A DNA stretch of 64,000 nucleotides, taken from the NCBI GenBank assembly GCA_965277735.1, contig CBDIDO010000003.1:682001-746000 (forward strand), read 5' to 3'. A model generated the notes under the pieces. It had not been told where the DNA came from. It did not search any database and saw nothing but the letters and a program-made list of their open reading frames with translations. This document shows, piece after piece, positions 49,532 through 58,190 of this stretch. The translations under genes and the position numbers were made by a program. Position 1 is the first letter of the stretch. Each line of letters opens with the position of its first letter. The DNA comes from RH-AL1 sp965277735 (GTDB taxonomy: Bacteria > Pseudomonadota > Alphaproteobacteria > Rhizobiales > Beijerinckiaceae).

Positions 49532-49701
49532 CCCGGATTCGAGCTTGTAGTTCGACTTTCGTAGAAGAAAATGCGCTGAAGTCCACCCTTTTCCCAGGGT
49601 CATGGTTACCTTGCGGCCGGGCGCCTGGCCATGCGCAAGGGAGGCCTCCTCAGGGGCAGCGCGCTTGCCCAGAGCGCGTCCTCCAGTATGTTCGGCAACA
49701 C

Positions 49702-50715
49702 ATGCCGACAAATCATCCCGCGAGACTCCCTCGAATTTCCCGCCGGTCGGTGCTTGCCGGCGCCGCGGCGCTCGCCGCGCTGCCGCCGCTGACCTCGGCC
49801 TGCGCGGCCGGCCCGGCGACCTTCCGGGTCGGGCTGCTCGCCTTCGGGACGGGCGACTGGGAGATGGCCACGATCACCAGCCACGGCCTCGACACGGCCG
49901 CCGGGATGAAGGTCGAGGCCGTGCCGCTGGCCTCGAACGACGCCGCGCGAATCGCCTTCCTGTCCGGCTCGGTCGACGCGATCATCTCCGACCTGCTTTT
50001 CGCCGTGCGCCTCAAGTCCGAGGGCAAGGCGCTGCACTATATGCCTTATTCGACGACCGAGGGCGCGCTGATGGTCGCCGCCAGCTCGCCGATCAAGTCG
50101 GTCGCCGACCTCGCCGGCAAGTCGATCGGCGTCGCCGGCGGCCCCTTCGACAAGAGCTGGCTGCTGCTGCAGGCCGAGGCGATGAAGACGGCAGGCCTCG
50201 ACCTCATGAAGGTCGCGCGCCCCGCCTTCGGCGCTCCGCCTCTGCTCGCTGCCAAGATCGAGAGCGGCGAGCTCGATTGCGGGCTTCTCTATTGGAGCTC
50301 CTGCGCGCGGCTCGAGGCCAAGGGCTTCCGCCGCGTCGTCGAGGTCGAGCAGCTCGCCGACACACTCGGCGCCAAGGGCAAGGTCGCGCTCGTAGGCTTC
50401 CTGGTGCGGCCGGGCGTCGAACAGGCGACGCTCGCCGGCTTCGGCAAGGCGGTGCGGGCTGCGGACGACCTGCTGGCGAGTGACCCGAAGGCCTGGGAGC
50501 CGCTGCGGCCGATGATGCAGGCGCCCGACGAGGCGACCTTCGAGGCGTTGAAGAGCGCCTTCCTGCGCGGCATCCCGAAGAAGCCGCGCGCGGCCGAGAT
50601 CGCCGACGCGCAGGCCTTCTTCGAGATCGTCGCCAAGCTTGGCGGGGCCTCGCTGGTCGGCGAGGCGACGAGCCTGCCGGCCGACCTCTACGTGGATCAG
50701 TCGGTCTACGGCTGA
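49702..50715 (+). CDS. NitT/TauT-type ABC transporter substrate-binding protein, copy 1
   Basis: A 337-residue periplasmic binding protein of the NMT1/SsuA type. The N-terminus ISRRSVLAGAAALAALPP is Tat-like with a twin Arg. The mature part begins FRVGLLAFGTGDWEMATI and contains AGKSIGVAGGPFDKSWLLLQ, the domain-crossing segment. Family ligands are nitrate, sulfonates, pyrimidines or other small organics; here the ligand is unknown. It is the first gene of a four-gene ABC unit upstream of xoxF, and its neighbour is a close paralog of identical length. Confidence 0.88.
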   Translation: MPTNHPARLPRISRRSVLAGAAALAALPPLTSACAAGPATFRVGLLAFGTGDWEMATITSHGLDTAAGMKVEAVPLASNDAARIAFLSGSVDAIISDLLFAVRLKSEGKALHYMPYSTTEGALMVAASSPIKSVADLAGKSIGVAGGPFDKSWLLLQAEAMKTAGLDLMKVARPAFGAPPLLAAKIESGELDCGLLYWSSCARLEAKGFRRVVEVEQLADTLGAKGKVALVGFLVRPGVEQATLAGFGKAVRAADDLLASDPKAWEPLRPMMQAPDEATFEALKSAFLRGIPKKPRAAEIADAQAFFEIVAKLGGASLVGEATSLPADLYVDQSVYG

Positions 50716-50774
50716 AGAGCGTCCCGAAGGAATAAGCCGAGCGACCGCTTGCCGCGCCGCGCGGCTCGGCTAGT

Positions 50775-51788
50775 TTGCCGATCATGAATCCACCTCATCC
50801 CGATCGCGGGACCAGCTTGTCCCGGCGCGCCCTCTTGGCCGGCGCCGCGGCGCTCGCCGCCTCGACGGGAGCGCGGGCGGACGCGCCGCCGCCGTTCAAG
50901 GTCGGGACCCTCGCCTTCGGCACCGTTCATTGGGTGATCGACACCATCAGCCGCAACGGCCTCGACAAGGCGCAAGGCTTCACGGTGGCGCCCGTGCTGC
51001 TCGCGTCGAGCGACGCCGCGCGCATCGCCTTTCTCGGCGGCTCCGTCGACACGGTGATCAACGACATCTTCTTTGCCGCGCGGCTCAAGGCCGAGGGCAA
51101 GCCGCTGCAATTCCTGCCCTACACCTCGACCGAAGGCGCGCTCGTCGCGCCGGGCGCCTCGCCGATCCGCGACGTTGGCGACCTCAAGGGCAAGTCGATC
51201 GGCGTCTCGGGCGGCCCGCTCGACAAGAACTGGCTGATCCTGCGCGCCGATGCGCTCAAGAGCGTTGGCCTCGACCTCACCAAGGACGCGCGCCCCGCCT
51301 TCGGCGCGCCGCCGCTGCTCGCTGCCAAGGTCGGCAGCGGCGAGCTCGATTGCGGACTCCTGTTCTGGAGCGATGCCGCGCGCCTCGAGGCCAAGGGGTT
51401 TCGCCGCGTCCTCGACACGGAAGAGATCGTCGCCAAGCTCGGCGTGCCCGGCCGGGTCGCGATCGGCGGCTTCCTGTTCAGGCCCGGTATCCCGACGCCG
51501 GTGCTCGTCGGCTTCGCCAAGGCCGTGCGGCAGGCCAACGACCTGCTCGCAAGCGATCCCAAATCCTGGGACGCGCTGCGGCCGCTGATGCGCACGCCCG
51601 ACGAGGCGACCTTCGCGGCGCTCAAGTCGGCCTATCTGCGCGGCATCCCGAAGAAGCCGCGCGCGACCGAGATCGCCGACGCGCAGGCCTTCTTCGCCGT
51701 CGTCTCCAAGCTCGGCGGCGCCGCGCTGGTCGGCGAGGCGACGAGCCTACCCACCGACCTTTACGTCGACCAGGCCGTCTTCAATTGA
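50775..51788 (+). CDS. NitT/TauT-type ABC transporter substrate-binding protein, copy 2
   Basis: A 337-residue paralog of the preceding gene, with matching segments throughout: FKVGTLAFGTVHWVIDTI, KGKSIGVSGGPLDKNWLILR, ARPAFGAPPLLAAK and LYVDQAVF. The N-terminal SLSRRALLAGAAALAASTGA is again Tat-like. The copies probably arose by tandem duplication; differences around the ligand cleft (for example TVHWVIDTISRN versus TGDWEMATITSH) suggest distinct affinities. Its TGA overlaps the TTG start of the permease. Confidence 0.88.
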   Translation: MPIMNPPHPDRGTSLSRRALLAGAAALAASTGARADAPPPFKVGTLAFGTVHWVIDTISRNGLDKAQGFTVAPVLLASSDAARIAFLGGSVDTVINDIFFAARLKAEGKPLQFLPYTSTEGALVAPGASPIRDVGDLKGKSIGVSGGPLDKNWLILRADALKSVGLDLTKDARPAFGAPPLLAAKVGSGELDCGLLFWSDAARLEAKGFRRVLDTEEIVAKLGVPGRVAIGGFLFRPGIPTPVLVGFAKAVRQANDLLASDPKSWDALRPLMRTPDEATFAALKSAYLRGIPKKPRATEIADAQAFFAVVSKLGGAALVGEATSLPTDLYVDQAVFN

Positions 51789-52546
51789 GCGGCACTCTGA
51801 CGCGCGGCCTTCGCTTCATCCTCTCGCTCGCCGCCTGCGTCGTGCTGTGGGGGCTCGTGGCGGGCCTGCTGCAGCCGCGCAACCTGCCGACGCCCTGGGC
51901 CGTCGTCGCCTTCATCGGCACCGATCTCGTGCACGGCGACATGCTGTTCAACATCGGCATGACGCTGTGGCGCGCGTGCGCGGCCTTCGCCATCGCCATG
52001 GTGATCGGCTGCGGCCTTGGCTTCCTGTTCGGCCGCTCGCGGGCGGCGGACGAAGCGTTCATGCCCTGGGTGCTCGTGTTGATGAACACGCCCGTGCTGG
52101 TGATCGCCGCGCTCTGCTACATCTGGTTTGGCCTTAACGACACTTCGGCGATCCTCGCCGTGTTCTTCTCGAAGTTTCCCAACAATACGATCATCCTGCG
52201 CGACGGCGTGCGCGCCTTCGATCCCGGCCTCGACGACATCGGCACGATCTACCGCTTCTCGTTCCTCACCCGCTTCCGGCAGATCTGGCTGCCGCAGGCG
52301 ATGCCCTTCGTCATCGCCGCGACGCGCTCGGGCATCGGCATCGTGTGGAAGATCGTGCTGGTGGTCGAGTTCTTCGGGCTCTCCAACGGTGTCGGTTTCG
52401 CCATCTCGCGCTACTTCAGCGTGTTCGCCATCAAGGAGATCATCGGCTACAGCGTCGCCTTCTCGCTCGTCATGCTGGCGGTCGAGCTCCTCATCCTGCA
52501 ACCGCTCGACGATCATGCCCGACGCTGGCGATCAGCCGCTTCTTGA
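51785..52546 (+). CDS. ABC transporter permease
   Basis: A 253-residue inner-membrane permease with about six helices, from a TTG start overlapping the upstream stop (TTGA). The EAA-like loop that contacts the ATPase is FRQIWLPQAMPFVIAATRSG. It belongs with the SsuC/TauC group. No ATG lies near this start, and TTG with stop overlap fits the tight packing. The ATPase gene overlaps its 3' end by 32 bp. Confidence 0.87.
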   Translation: MSGTLTRGLRFILSLAACVVLWGLVAGLLQPRNLPTPWAVVAFIGTDLVHGDMLFNIGMTLWRACAAFAIAMVIGCGLGFLFGRSRAADEAFMPWVLVLMNTPVLVIAALCYIWFGLNDTSAILAVFFSKFPNNTIILRDGVRAFDPGLDDIGTIYRFSFLTRFRQIWLPQAMPFVIAATRSGIGIVWKIVLVVEFFGLSNGVGFAISRYFSVFAIKEIIGYSVAFSLVMLAVELLILQPLDDHARRWRSAAS

Positions 52547-53270
52547 CGTTACGATCGACCGCAAGGCGCGGGGGCGCGGCGCGGCGCGGGTCGAGATCAT
52601 CGACGGGCTCGCCTTCGCGCTCGAGCGCTCCAAGGTCAGCTGCCTGTTCGGGCCGTCGGGCTGCGGCAAGACGACGGCGCTGCGCATCATCATGGGTCTC
52701 GACGCCGAGTTCGAGGGCACGATCCTGCCGCCGCCGCGCTCGCTCCACCTCGGCGTCGTCTTCCAGGACCCGCGGCTGCTGCCGTGGCGGACGGTGGCCG
52801 AGAACGTCACCTTGGCTGCGCCCGGTCTCGGCCGCGCCAAGCTCGACGCGCTGCTCGAGGAGCTCGGCCTCGCGCCCTGGCACGGCCACCGCCCGAACCA
52901 GCTGTCGCTCGGCATGCAGCGGCGGGTCGCACTGGCGCGGGGGCTCGCGGTCGAGCCCGACCTGCTCGTCCTCGACGAGGCGTTCGTGTCGCTCGACGAG
53001 GCCAGCGCCACCTCGCTGCGCGCCGCCGTGTTCGACGCGGTCGCCACCCGCCGGGCGACCGTCCTCATGGTCACCCACAATTCCGACGAGGCGCTGACCT
53101 TCAGCGACACGATCCACGTTTTGGCCCCGCGGCCGACCCGAGTGATAGAGACTTTGAATTATACCGCGCCCCGCTCGGCCCGTGACGGAGCCTGGCTGGC
53201 GGCCGAGCGAGACCGGCTTTTTGGTTTGGGGGCCTACGACCGTGGCAACCCGGTTCCCGCCCGACCTTAA
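52515..53270 (+). CDS. ABC transporter ATP-binding protein
   Basis: A 251-residue ATPase. Walker A is LFGPSGCGKTTALRI, the Q-loop VVFQDPRLLPWRT, Walker B LLVLDEAFVSLDEA and the switch His MVTHNSDEAL. The signature is LSLGMQRRVAL rather than LSGGQ, a variation seen in this subfamily. It completes a two-receptor, one-permease, one-ATPase importer. The operon ends here, 404 bp before xoxF. Confidence 0.93.
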   Translation: MPDAGDQPLLDVTIDRKARGRGAARVEIIDGLAFALERSKVSCLFGPSGCGKTTALRIIMGLDAEFEGTILPPPRSLHLGVVFQDPRLLPWRTVAENVTLAAPGLGRAKLDALLEELGLAPWHGHRPNQLSLGMQRRVALARGLAVEPDLLVLDEAFVSLDEASATSLRAAVFDAVATRRATVLMVTHNSDEALTFSDTIHVLAPRPTRVIETLNYTAPRSARDGAWLAAERDRLFGLGAYDRGNPVPARP

Positions 53271-53674
53271 GACTTGCGGCCGGGCTTGTCCCGGCACGAA
53301 TCTCCCGGTTGCGAAGTTTCGCCGCATCCGAAAAAAATCTTTTGCGCGAGAGGCTTAAAAGATTTGGGGCTTCGCTGCACCGCGGGAGCCTAATGTTTTT
53401 GCACGGACTTTCGGCCTGTCGTTTTCCTATGCCGAAAGACAGATATTTGGCGTATGAGCGTTCCCTAAGAAACGTCTTGCGCACGACCGACATCTTGGTA
53501 GTGTCGCGCCGTCTCCGATGGAAAAACCAACATCGAGGAACCAGGCTGTCGCGCTAAAGAAATAACAATCAGCGGCGCCGTCGGAGGAAGCCTGGTTACT
53601 CACTAAGAACGTAAACCCGCGACGCTACGGCAGCACCTTAAGCTGACGGGGCGGTCGTCCTGGAGGAAGCCCAA
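53271..53674 (+). promoter_or_regulatory. xoxF upstream region with inverted repeats
   Basis: 404 bp without a credible gene, clearly more AT-rich than its surroundings. Inverted repeats: aaatctttt (53335-53343) with aaaagattt (53357-53365), 13-nt loop; and ctttcggc (53408-53415) with gccgaaag (53431-53438), 15-nt loop. The first could terminate the ABC operon or be an operator; the second may be a leader hairpin or regulator site. A good ribosome site, ctggaggaag, precedes the xoxF ATG. Confidence 0.55.
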
Positions 53675-55507
53675 ATGAAGTATCTCGGCTTGGCTGTCGC
53701 CACTGCCTGTCTCCTTTCGTATTCGCTTCCGGTGATGGCTGACGACGCCGCGCCGACGGCAGTCACCGGCACCCCGCTGACCAAGGTTATGCAGAACCCC
53801 AACGAGTGGGGCGCGCAGCGTGGTGACTACGCCAACACGGCCTACTCGAAGCTCGAGCAGATCAACGCCAAGAACGTCAAGAACCTCCAGGTTGCCTGGA
53901 CTTTCTCGACCGGCGTCCTGCGCGGCCACGAGGGCTCCCCCCTGGTGATCGGCGACGTGATGTACGTCCACACGCCCTTCCCGAACATCGTCTACGCGCT
54001 CGACCTGAACAACGACGGCAAGATCCTGTGGCGCTATACGCCGAAGCAGGACCCGGCGGTCATCCCGGTCATGTGCTGCGATACCGTCAACCGCGGCCTC
54101 GCCTACGACAACGGCAAGATCTTCCTGCATCAGGCCGACACCAACGTCGTCGCTCTCGACGCCAAGTCCGGCAAGGAGCTCTGGAAGGTCCAGAACGGCG
54201 ATCCCAAGAAGGGTGAGACCAACACCGCGACCGTTCTGCCGGTCAACGGCAAGGTCATTGTCGGCATCTCGGGCGGCGAGTTCGGCGTGCAGTGCCACGT
54301 GACGGCTTACGACGAGAACACCGGCAAGCGCGTGTGGCGCGCCTACTCGGAAGGCCCGGACGACCAGATGCTGGTCGACCCGGAGAAGACCACCTCGCTC
54401 GGCAAGCCGGTCGGCAAGGATTCCTCTCTGAAGACCTGGGAAGGCGATCAGTGGAAGACGGGCGGCGGCTGCACCTGGGGCTGGTACTCCTACGATCCGA
54501 AGCTGAACCTGTTCTACTACGGCTCGGGCAACCCCTCGACCTGGAACCCGAAGCAGCGTCCCGGCGACAACAAGTGGTCGATGACGATGTGGGCCCGTAA
54601 CCCGGACACGGGCATGGCCAAGTGGGTCTACCAGATGACCCCGCACGACGAGTGGGATTACGATGGCATCAACGAAATGCCGCTCGTGAACCAGAAGATC
54701 AACGGCAAGGAGACGCCGATGGTCGTCCACTTCGACCGTAACGGTCTCGGCTATACGCTGAACCGCGAGACGGGCGAGCTCCTCGTCGCGCAGAAGTACG
54801 ATCCGGCGGTGAACTGGACGTCGGGCGTCGACATGGACAAGTCGTCGCCGACCTACGGTCGCCCGAAGGTCGTCGCCAAGTACTCGACCGAGCACAACGG
54901 CGAAGACAACAACTCGAAGGGCATCTGCCCGGCGGCTCTCGGCTCCAAGGACGAGCAGCCTTCGGCCTTCTCGCCCAAGACTGGCCTGTTCTACGTGCCG
55001 ACCAACCACGTCTGCATGGACTACGAGCCCTTCAAGGTGAGCTACACCCCCGGTCAGCCCTACGTCGGCGCGACCCTCGCGATGTACCCGGCGCCCGGTG
55101 GCACCAACATGGGTAACTTCATCGCTTGGGATGCCACCAAGGGTAAGATCGTGTGGTCGAACTCCGAGCAGTTCTCGGCTTGGGGTGGCGCTCTCGCGAC
55201 GGCCGGCGACGTGGTCTTCTACGGTACCCTCGAGGGTTATCTGAAGGCGATCGATGCCAAGACGGGTAAGGAACTCTACAAGTTCAAGACCCCGTCGGGC
55301 ATCATCGGCAACGTGATGACCTACGAGCACAAGGGCAAGCAGTACGTCGCGGTCTACTCGGGTGTCGGTGGTTGGGCCGGTATCGGTCTCGCCGCTGGCC
55401 TGACCGACCCGAACGCCGGTCTGGGTGCTGTCGGTGGCTACGCCGCCCTCAACAACTACACCGCTCTCGGCGGCACGCTCACCGTGTTCGCTCTGCCGAA
55501 CAGCTGA
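53675..55507 (+). CDS. xoxF: Lanthanide-dependent methanol dehydrogenase XoxF
   Basis: A 610-residue periplasmic PQQ enzyme that oxidises methanol. It has a Sec signal (residues about 1-22) and an eight-bladed propeller. The adjacent Cys134-Cys135 in PVMCCDTVNRG form the disulfide over PQQ. The metal site has Glu202 (SGGEFGVQ), Asn286 (GSGNPSTWN), catalytic Asp328 and the extra Asp330 in HDEWDYDGINEM; the last is the mark of lanthanide enzymes and is Ala in calcium-type MxaF. Length and sequence fit the XoxF5-like clade. Codon use is strongly biased, as in abundant proteins. No mxaF or mxaI is present in the window. Confidence 0.98.
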   Translation: MKYLGLAVATACLLSYSLPVMADDAAPTAVTGTPLTKVMQNPNEWGAQRGDYANTAYSKLEQINAKNVKNLQVAWTFSTGVLRGHEGSPLVIGDVMYVHTPFPNIVYALDLNNDGKILWRYTPKQDPAVIPVMCCDTVNRGLAYDNGKIFLHQADTNVVALDAKSGKELWKVQNGDPKKGETNTATVLPVNGKVIVGISGGEFGVQCHVTAYDENTGKRVWRAYSEGPDDQMLVDPEKTTSLGKPVGKDSSLKTWEGDQWKTGGGCTWGWYSYDPKLNLFYYGSGNPSTWNPKQRPGDNKWSMTMWARNPDTGMAKWVYQMTPHDEWDYDGINEMPLVNQKINGKETPMVVHFDRNGLGYTLNRETGELLVAQKYDPAVNWTSGVDMDKSSPTYGRPKVVAKYSTEHNGEDNNSKGICPAALGSKDEQPSAFSPKTGLFYVPTNHVCMDYEPFKVSYTPGQPYVGATLAMYPAPGGTNMGNFIAWDATKGKIVWSNSEQFSAWGGALATAGDVVFYGTLEGYLKAIDAKTGKELYKFKTPSGIIGNVMTYEHKGKQYVAVYSGVGGWAGIGLAAGLTDPNAGLGAVGGYAALNNYTALGGTLTVFALPNS

Positions 55508-55535
55508 GCTGACGTAAGATAGTCTCCACGAATGA

Positions 55536-55566
55536 GGGGTCGGCCCATCGGGCCGGCCCCTTTTCC
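55536..55566 (+). terminator. Rho-independent terminator after xoxF
   Basis: ggggtcggccc (55536-55546) and gggccggcccc (55550-55560) form an 11-bp stem with a three-base loop, then ttttcc. It starts 28 bp after the xoxF stop and probably gives a monocistronic xoxF message with limited read-through to the cytochromes. Confidence 0.9.
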
Positions 55567-55768
55567 TTGCAGCGACTTCCCGATCTCGGTGGGAAACCAT
55601 GCTGCGAAGCGCTTGAAATTTCACCACAAAAAGCGGACATGCGACCACGCAACCGATTGCACTCGGGATGCCGTGGCGGCATAACAGACCCAGGCGCGTT
55701 GCATCGGCGAAGACCGAGCGACGCATCGAAGGCCGGTTCAAGCCGGCATTATCGGAGGAAATGCTCTC

Positions 55769-56161
55769 ATGCGTGCTGTCGGTTTCATGCTCGTGCTCGG
55801 ACTCGGACTGGCTGGCGCCGCTGGCGTCGCCCGGGCCGATAGCGGCCCCTATACCGACGCCCAGGCCGACGACGGCCACGTCAAGTTCAACAACAACTGC
55901 GCGCAGTGCCACGGGCCGAAGCTCGACGGCGCGCTCGGCCCAAACCTGCACGACGACAAGTTCAAGGCGATCTTCGCCGGCAAGCCGGTCAAGGATCTGC
56001 GCGACTTCGTCTACGAGAACATGCCGCAGAACGCGCCGAAGTCGCTGACGGACGAGAACCTCTATCCGATCCTCGCCTGGATCCTGAAGAAGAACGGCGT
56101 CCCCTCGGGCGACAAGCCGCTCACCAAGGACAGCGTCGCCAGCTCGCAGTTCCCCAAGTAA
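55769..56161 (+). CDS. Small cytochrome c, copy 1 (XoxF electron-acceptor candidate)
   Basis: A 130-residue exported class I cytochrome c. The signal peptide ends near VARADS; heme binds at CAQCH (44-48) and Met85 in YENMPQNAP is the likely sixth ligand. It stands where xoxG lies in Methylobacterium (xoxF-xoxG-xoxJ) and is inferred to accept electrons from XoxF, though it is shorter than the XoxG I know. The next gene is a paralog of the same length. Confidence 0.87.
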   Translation: MRAVGFMLVLGLGLAGAAGVARADSGPYTDAQADDGHVKFNNNCAQCHGPKLDGALGPNLHDDKFKAIFAGKPVKDLRDFVYENMPQNAPKSLTDENLYPILAWILKKNGVPSGDKPLTKDSVASSQFPK

Positions 56162-56177
56162 CTCCAAATCTCTTTGG

Positions 56178-56205
56178 GCCGCCCCCGTATCTGCGATGGG
56201 GCGGC
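56178..56205 (+). promoter_or_regulatory. Stem-loop between the two cytochrome genes
   Basis: gccgcccc (56178-56185) pairs with ggggcggc (56198-56205) around a 12-nt loop. There is no T-run, so it is more likely an attenuator or mRNA-stabilising hairpin than a full terminator. Confidence 0.5.
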
Positions 56206-56296
56206 TCAATAGTGCCGTTCGTATAGGCCGCCAAAGACGAACGGAATGCGGTAGATCGCGTTTGACCTCCCTAACAAGAATACTGGGAGGATCGCT

Positions 56297-56689
56297 TTGC
56301 TTTATCGCACCACGTTTGCCGTTGTCGCAGCTGCCAACATCGCCCTATGCGGCGCCGTCTTCGCCGCCGGGTCCGCTCCGTTCACCGATCAACAGGCGGA
56401 GGACGGGCACACCAAGTTCAACAACCATTGCGCCCAATGTCATGGTCCCAAGCTGCAGGGCGCGCTGGGTCCGAACCTGATGGACGACAAGTTCAAGGCG
56501 GTCTTCGCCGGCAAGCCGCTGAGCAATCTGCGCCAGTTCGTCTGGGAGAACATGCCGCAGACAGCGCCGAAATCGCTGCCGGACGACCAGATCGACCCGA
56601 TCATCGCCTGGATCTTGAAGAACAACGGTCTGCAGGCGAACGGGAAGCCGTTCAGCAAGGAGGCCGCCAGTGCCGAGTTCCCGAAATAA
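56297..56689 (+). CDS. Small cytochrome c, copy 2
   Basis: A 130-residue paralog of the preceding cytochrome: QAEDGHTKFNNHCAQCHGPK, LGPNLMDDKFKAVFAGKP and WENMPQTAPKSLPDDQIDP. Heme site at 45-49 and Met86 as axial ligand. It begins with TTG, supported by gggagg 6 bp upstream and a good signal peptide from that codon. It lies 12 bp before xoxJ and so is probably cotranscribed with it. The two copies differ in the mature C-terminus and signal peptide. Confidence 0.87.
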   Translation: MLYRTTFAVVAAANIALCGAVFAAGSAPFTDQQAEDGHTKFNNHCAQCHGPKLQGALGPNLMDDKFKAVFAGKPLSNLRQFVWENMPQTAPKSLPDDQIDPIIAWILKNNGLQANGKPFSKEAASAEFPK

Positions 56690-56701
56690 GGGCCCGACCG
56701 C

Positions 56702-57694
56702 GTGACGCCGAAGATCGCTCCAAAGTTCGCCCGAGGGATCGCTCATGGAAGGACGGCCGGCGCGGCCGTCCTTCTCCTCTTCCTGGCCGGCGGCGCCGCG
56801 CGTGCCCAGAACGTGCCGGACCTCGTGTCGCGCACGGCGTTCCGTGTCTGCGAGGACCCGGCGAATCCGCCGTTCAGCGATCGCCAGAAGCAAGGCTTCG
56901 AGAACAAGATCGCCGACATCATTGCGGGCGAGCTGAAAGAGCCGGTGCGCTACTTCTGGGCGCCGTCAGGCCCCGGTTTCGTCAGCAACACACTGAACCA
57001 GGATCTCTGCGACGTCGTGATGGGCTACACGATCGGCTCAGAGATGGTGCAGGCGACAAACCCCTATTACCGCTCGACCTATGTCCTCGTTACGCAGAGG
57101 GGCAGCGACCTCGCGGCGATCCAGTCGATCGACGATCCCAAGCTGAAGGGTCGCAAGATCGGCGTCTTCTCGGCGACACCGCCGACGGACGCGATGCTGA
57201 AGAACGGCACGCTGACGCAGGCCAAGCTCTACCCGCTGCTCGTCGACCACCGGTTCGAGGCGCCGCTCGAGACGATGCTCGGCGATCTCAAGGCCAAGAC
57301 GATCGATGCCGCGGTGGTTTGGGGCCCTCTCATCGGCAATGCGGTGAAGACGTCCGACGGAGCGCTCGTCATGTCACCGCTGCTGAAGGACGTCGATCGG
57401 CCCGGCTACAGCTATCGGATCGCGCTTGGCGTGCGCCACGACGAGAACGACTGGAAGCACAAGCTCGAAGGCGTGCTGCGCAAGCGCAAGGCCGACATCA
57501 ACCGCGTGCTCGCCGACTACAACGTGCCGCTGATCGACAATCTCGGGCACCTGATCGCGCCCGCGACGGCGACGAGTGAGAGCGCGCCGAAGATCGAGCC
57601 GGCCGCAACTGCGCCCACGGGCGGCCCGGGCGCGCAGGCCAAGCCGATCCCGAAGGGCTTTCAGATGCCCGGGCCGGCGCCGACAGCGCAGTAA
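56702..57694 (+). CDS. xoxJ: XoxJ, periplasmic binding-protein-like partner of XoxF
   Basis: A 330-residue exported protein of the quinoprotein-dehydrogenase-associated binding-protein family (MxaJ/XoxJ). After a GTG start and signal peptide (cleavage near ARAQN), the mature part opens FRVCEDPANPPFSDRQKQGF and has LCDVVMGYTIGSEMVQATNP and VVWGPLIGNAV, the usual family segments. XoxJ is thought to help activate XoxF. The last ~50 residues are a Pro/Ala-rich extension. A family B palindrome separates it from the convergent pqq operon. Confidence 0.94.
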   Translation: MTPKIAPKFARGIAHGRTAGAAVLLLFLAGGAARAQNVPDLVSRTAFRVCEDPANPPFSDRQKQGFENKIADIIAGELKEPVRYFWAPSGPGFVSNTLNQDLCDVVMGYTIGSEMVQATNPYYRSTYVLVTQRGSDLAAIQSIDDPKLKGRKIGVFSATPPTDAMLKNGTLTQAKLYPLLVDHRFEAPLETMLGDLKAKTIDAAVVWGPLIGNAVKTSDGALVMSPLLKDVDRPGYSYRIALGVRHDENDWKHKLEGVLRKRKADINRVLADYNVPLIDNLGHLIAPATATSESAPKIEPAATAPTGGPGAQAKPIPKGFQMPGPAPTAQ

Positions 57695-57701
57695 AAGCCA
57701 G

Positions 57702-57804
57702 CGTCATTCCGGGGCGCCGCAGGCGAAGCCGGAACCGGTGCTCCTCCGGCTTGGTTTGATGAGCACCGGTTCCGGGCCCTCGCTGCGCGAGCCCCGGAAT
57801 GACG
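57702..57804. repeat. Inverted repeat, family B
   Basis: Begins cgtcattccggggcgccgca and ends gagccccggaatgacg; inner arms ccggaaccggtgctc and gagcaccggttccgg are a second perfect 15-bp inverted pair. It lies between the convergent xoxJ and pqq-operon ends and could act as a two-way terminator. Confidence 0.85.
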
Positions 57805-57830
57805 CGGTGACAGCTTCTTAAAGGTGACAG

Positions 57831-58190
57831 CTACTTGAAGCAGCGGATCTCGGCTTCGGCCTGAGCGCGGCGCAGGTCGGCGACCATGTCGTTCATGCCT
57901 TTGATCGCGTTGAACTCGCGCGTGATCGCGCCGACGCCTTGGCGCATCGACAGCACGGTCTCGGCCTGCTCGTATTTGTCGTATGGCAGGATCGAGGCGA
58001 TCACGTCGATCGAGCAGGAGCAGTGCTCCAGAGCCTGGCGCGTCTGGTTGTTCGACGCCATGCAGCCGAGCACGTAGTCCGCGCGCACGTCGGTGGGATA
58101 GTCGTTTCCCAGCCCGTTCGCCGGCGCCGCCGCGAGCGGAGCGGCAGCATTGGCGAGAAGCGCGAGACCAACCAGAGCGAGCCGCCTCAC
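57831..58190 (-). CDS. Small exported protein at the end of the pqq operon
   Basis: A 119-residue protein from a GTG whose GTGA overlaps the stop of the gene before it. Signal peptide RRLALVGLALLANAAAPLAA, then a mature domain with four Cys (VLGCMASNN, EHCSCSIDV, IRCFK) and a helical centre. I know no domain name. From memory, M. extorquens has two genes just after pqqABC/DE tied to methanol oxidation, and this may be one counterpart; I could not check this. Coupled translation ties it to PQQ or XoxF function. Confidence 0.75.
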   Translation of the reverse strand: MRRLALVGLALLANAAAPLAAAPANGLGNDYPTDVRADYVLGCMASNNQTRQALEHCSCSIDVIASILPYDKYEQAETVLSMRQGVGAITREFNAIKGMNDMVADLRRAQAEAEIRCFK

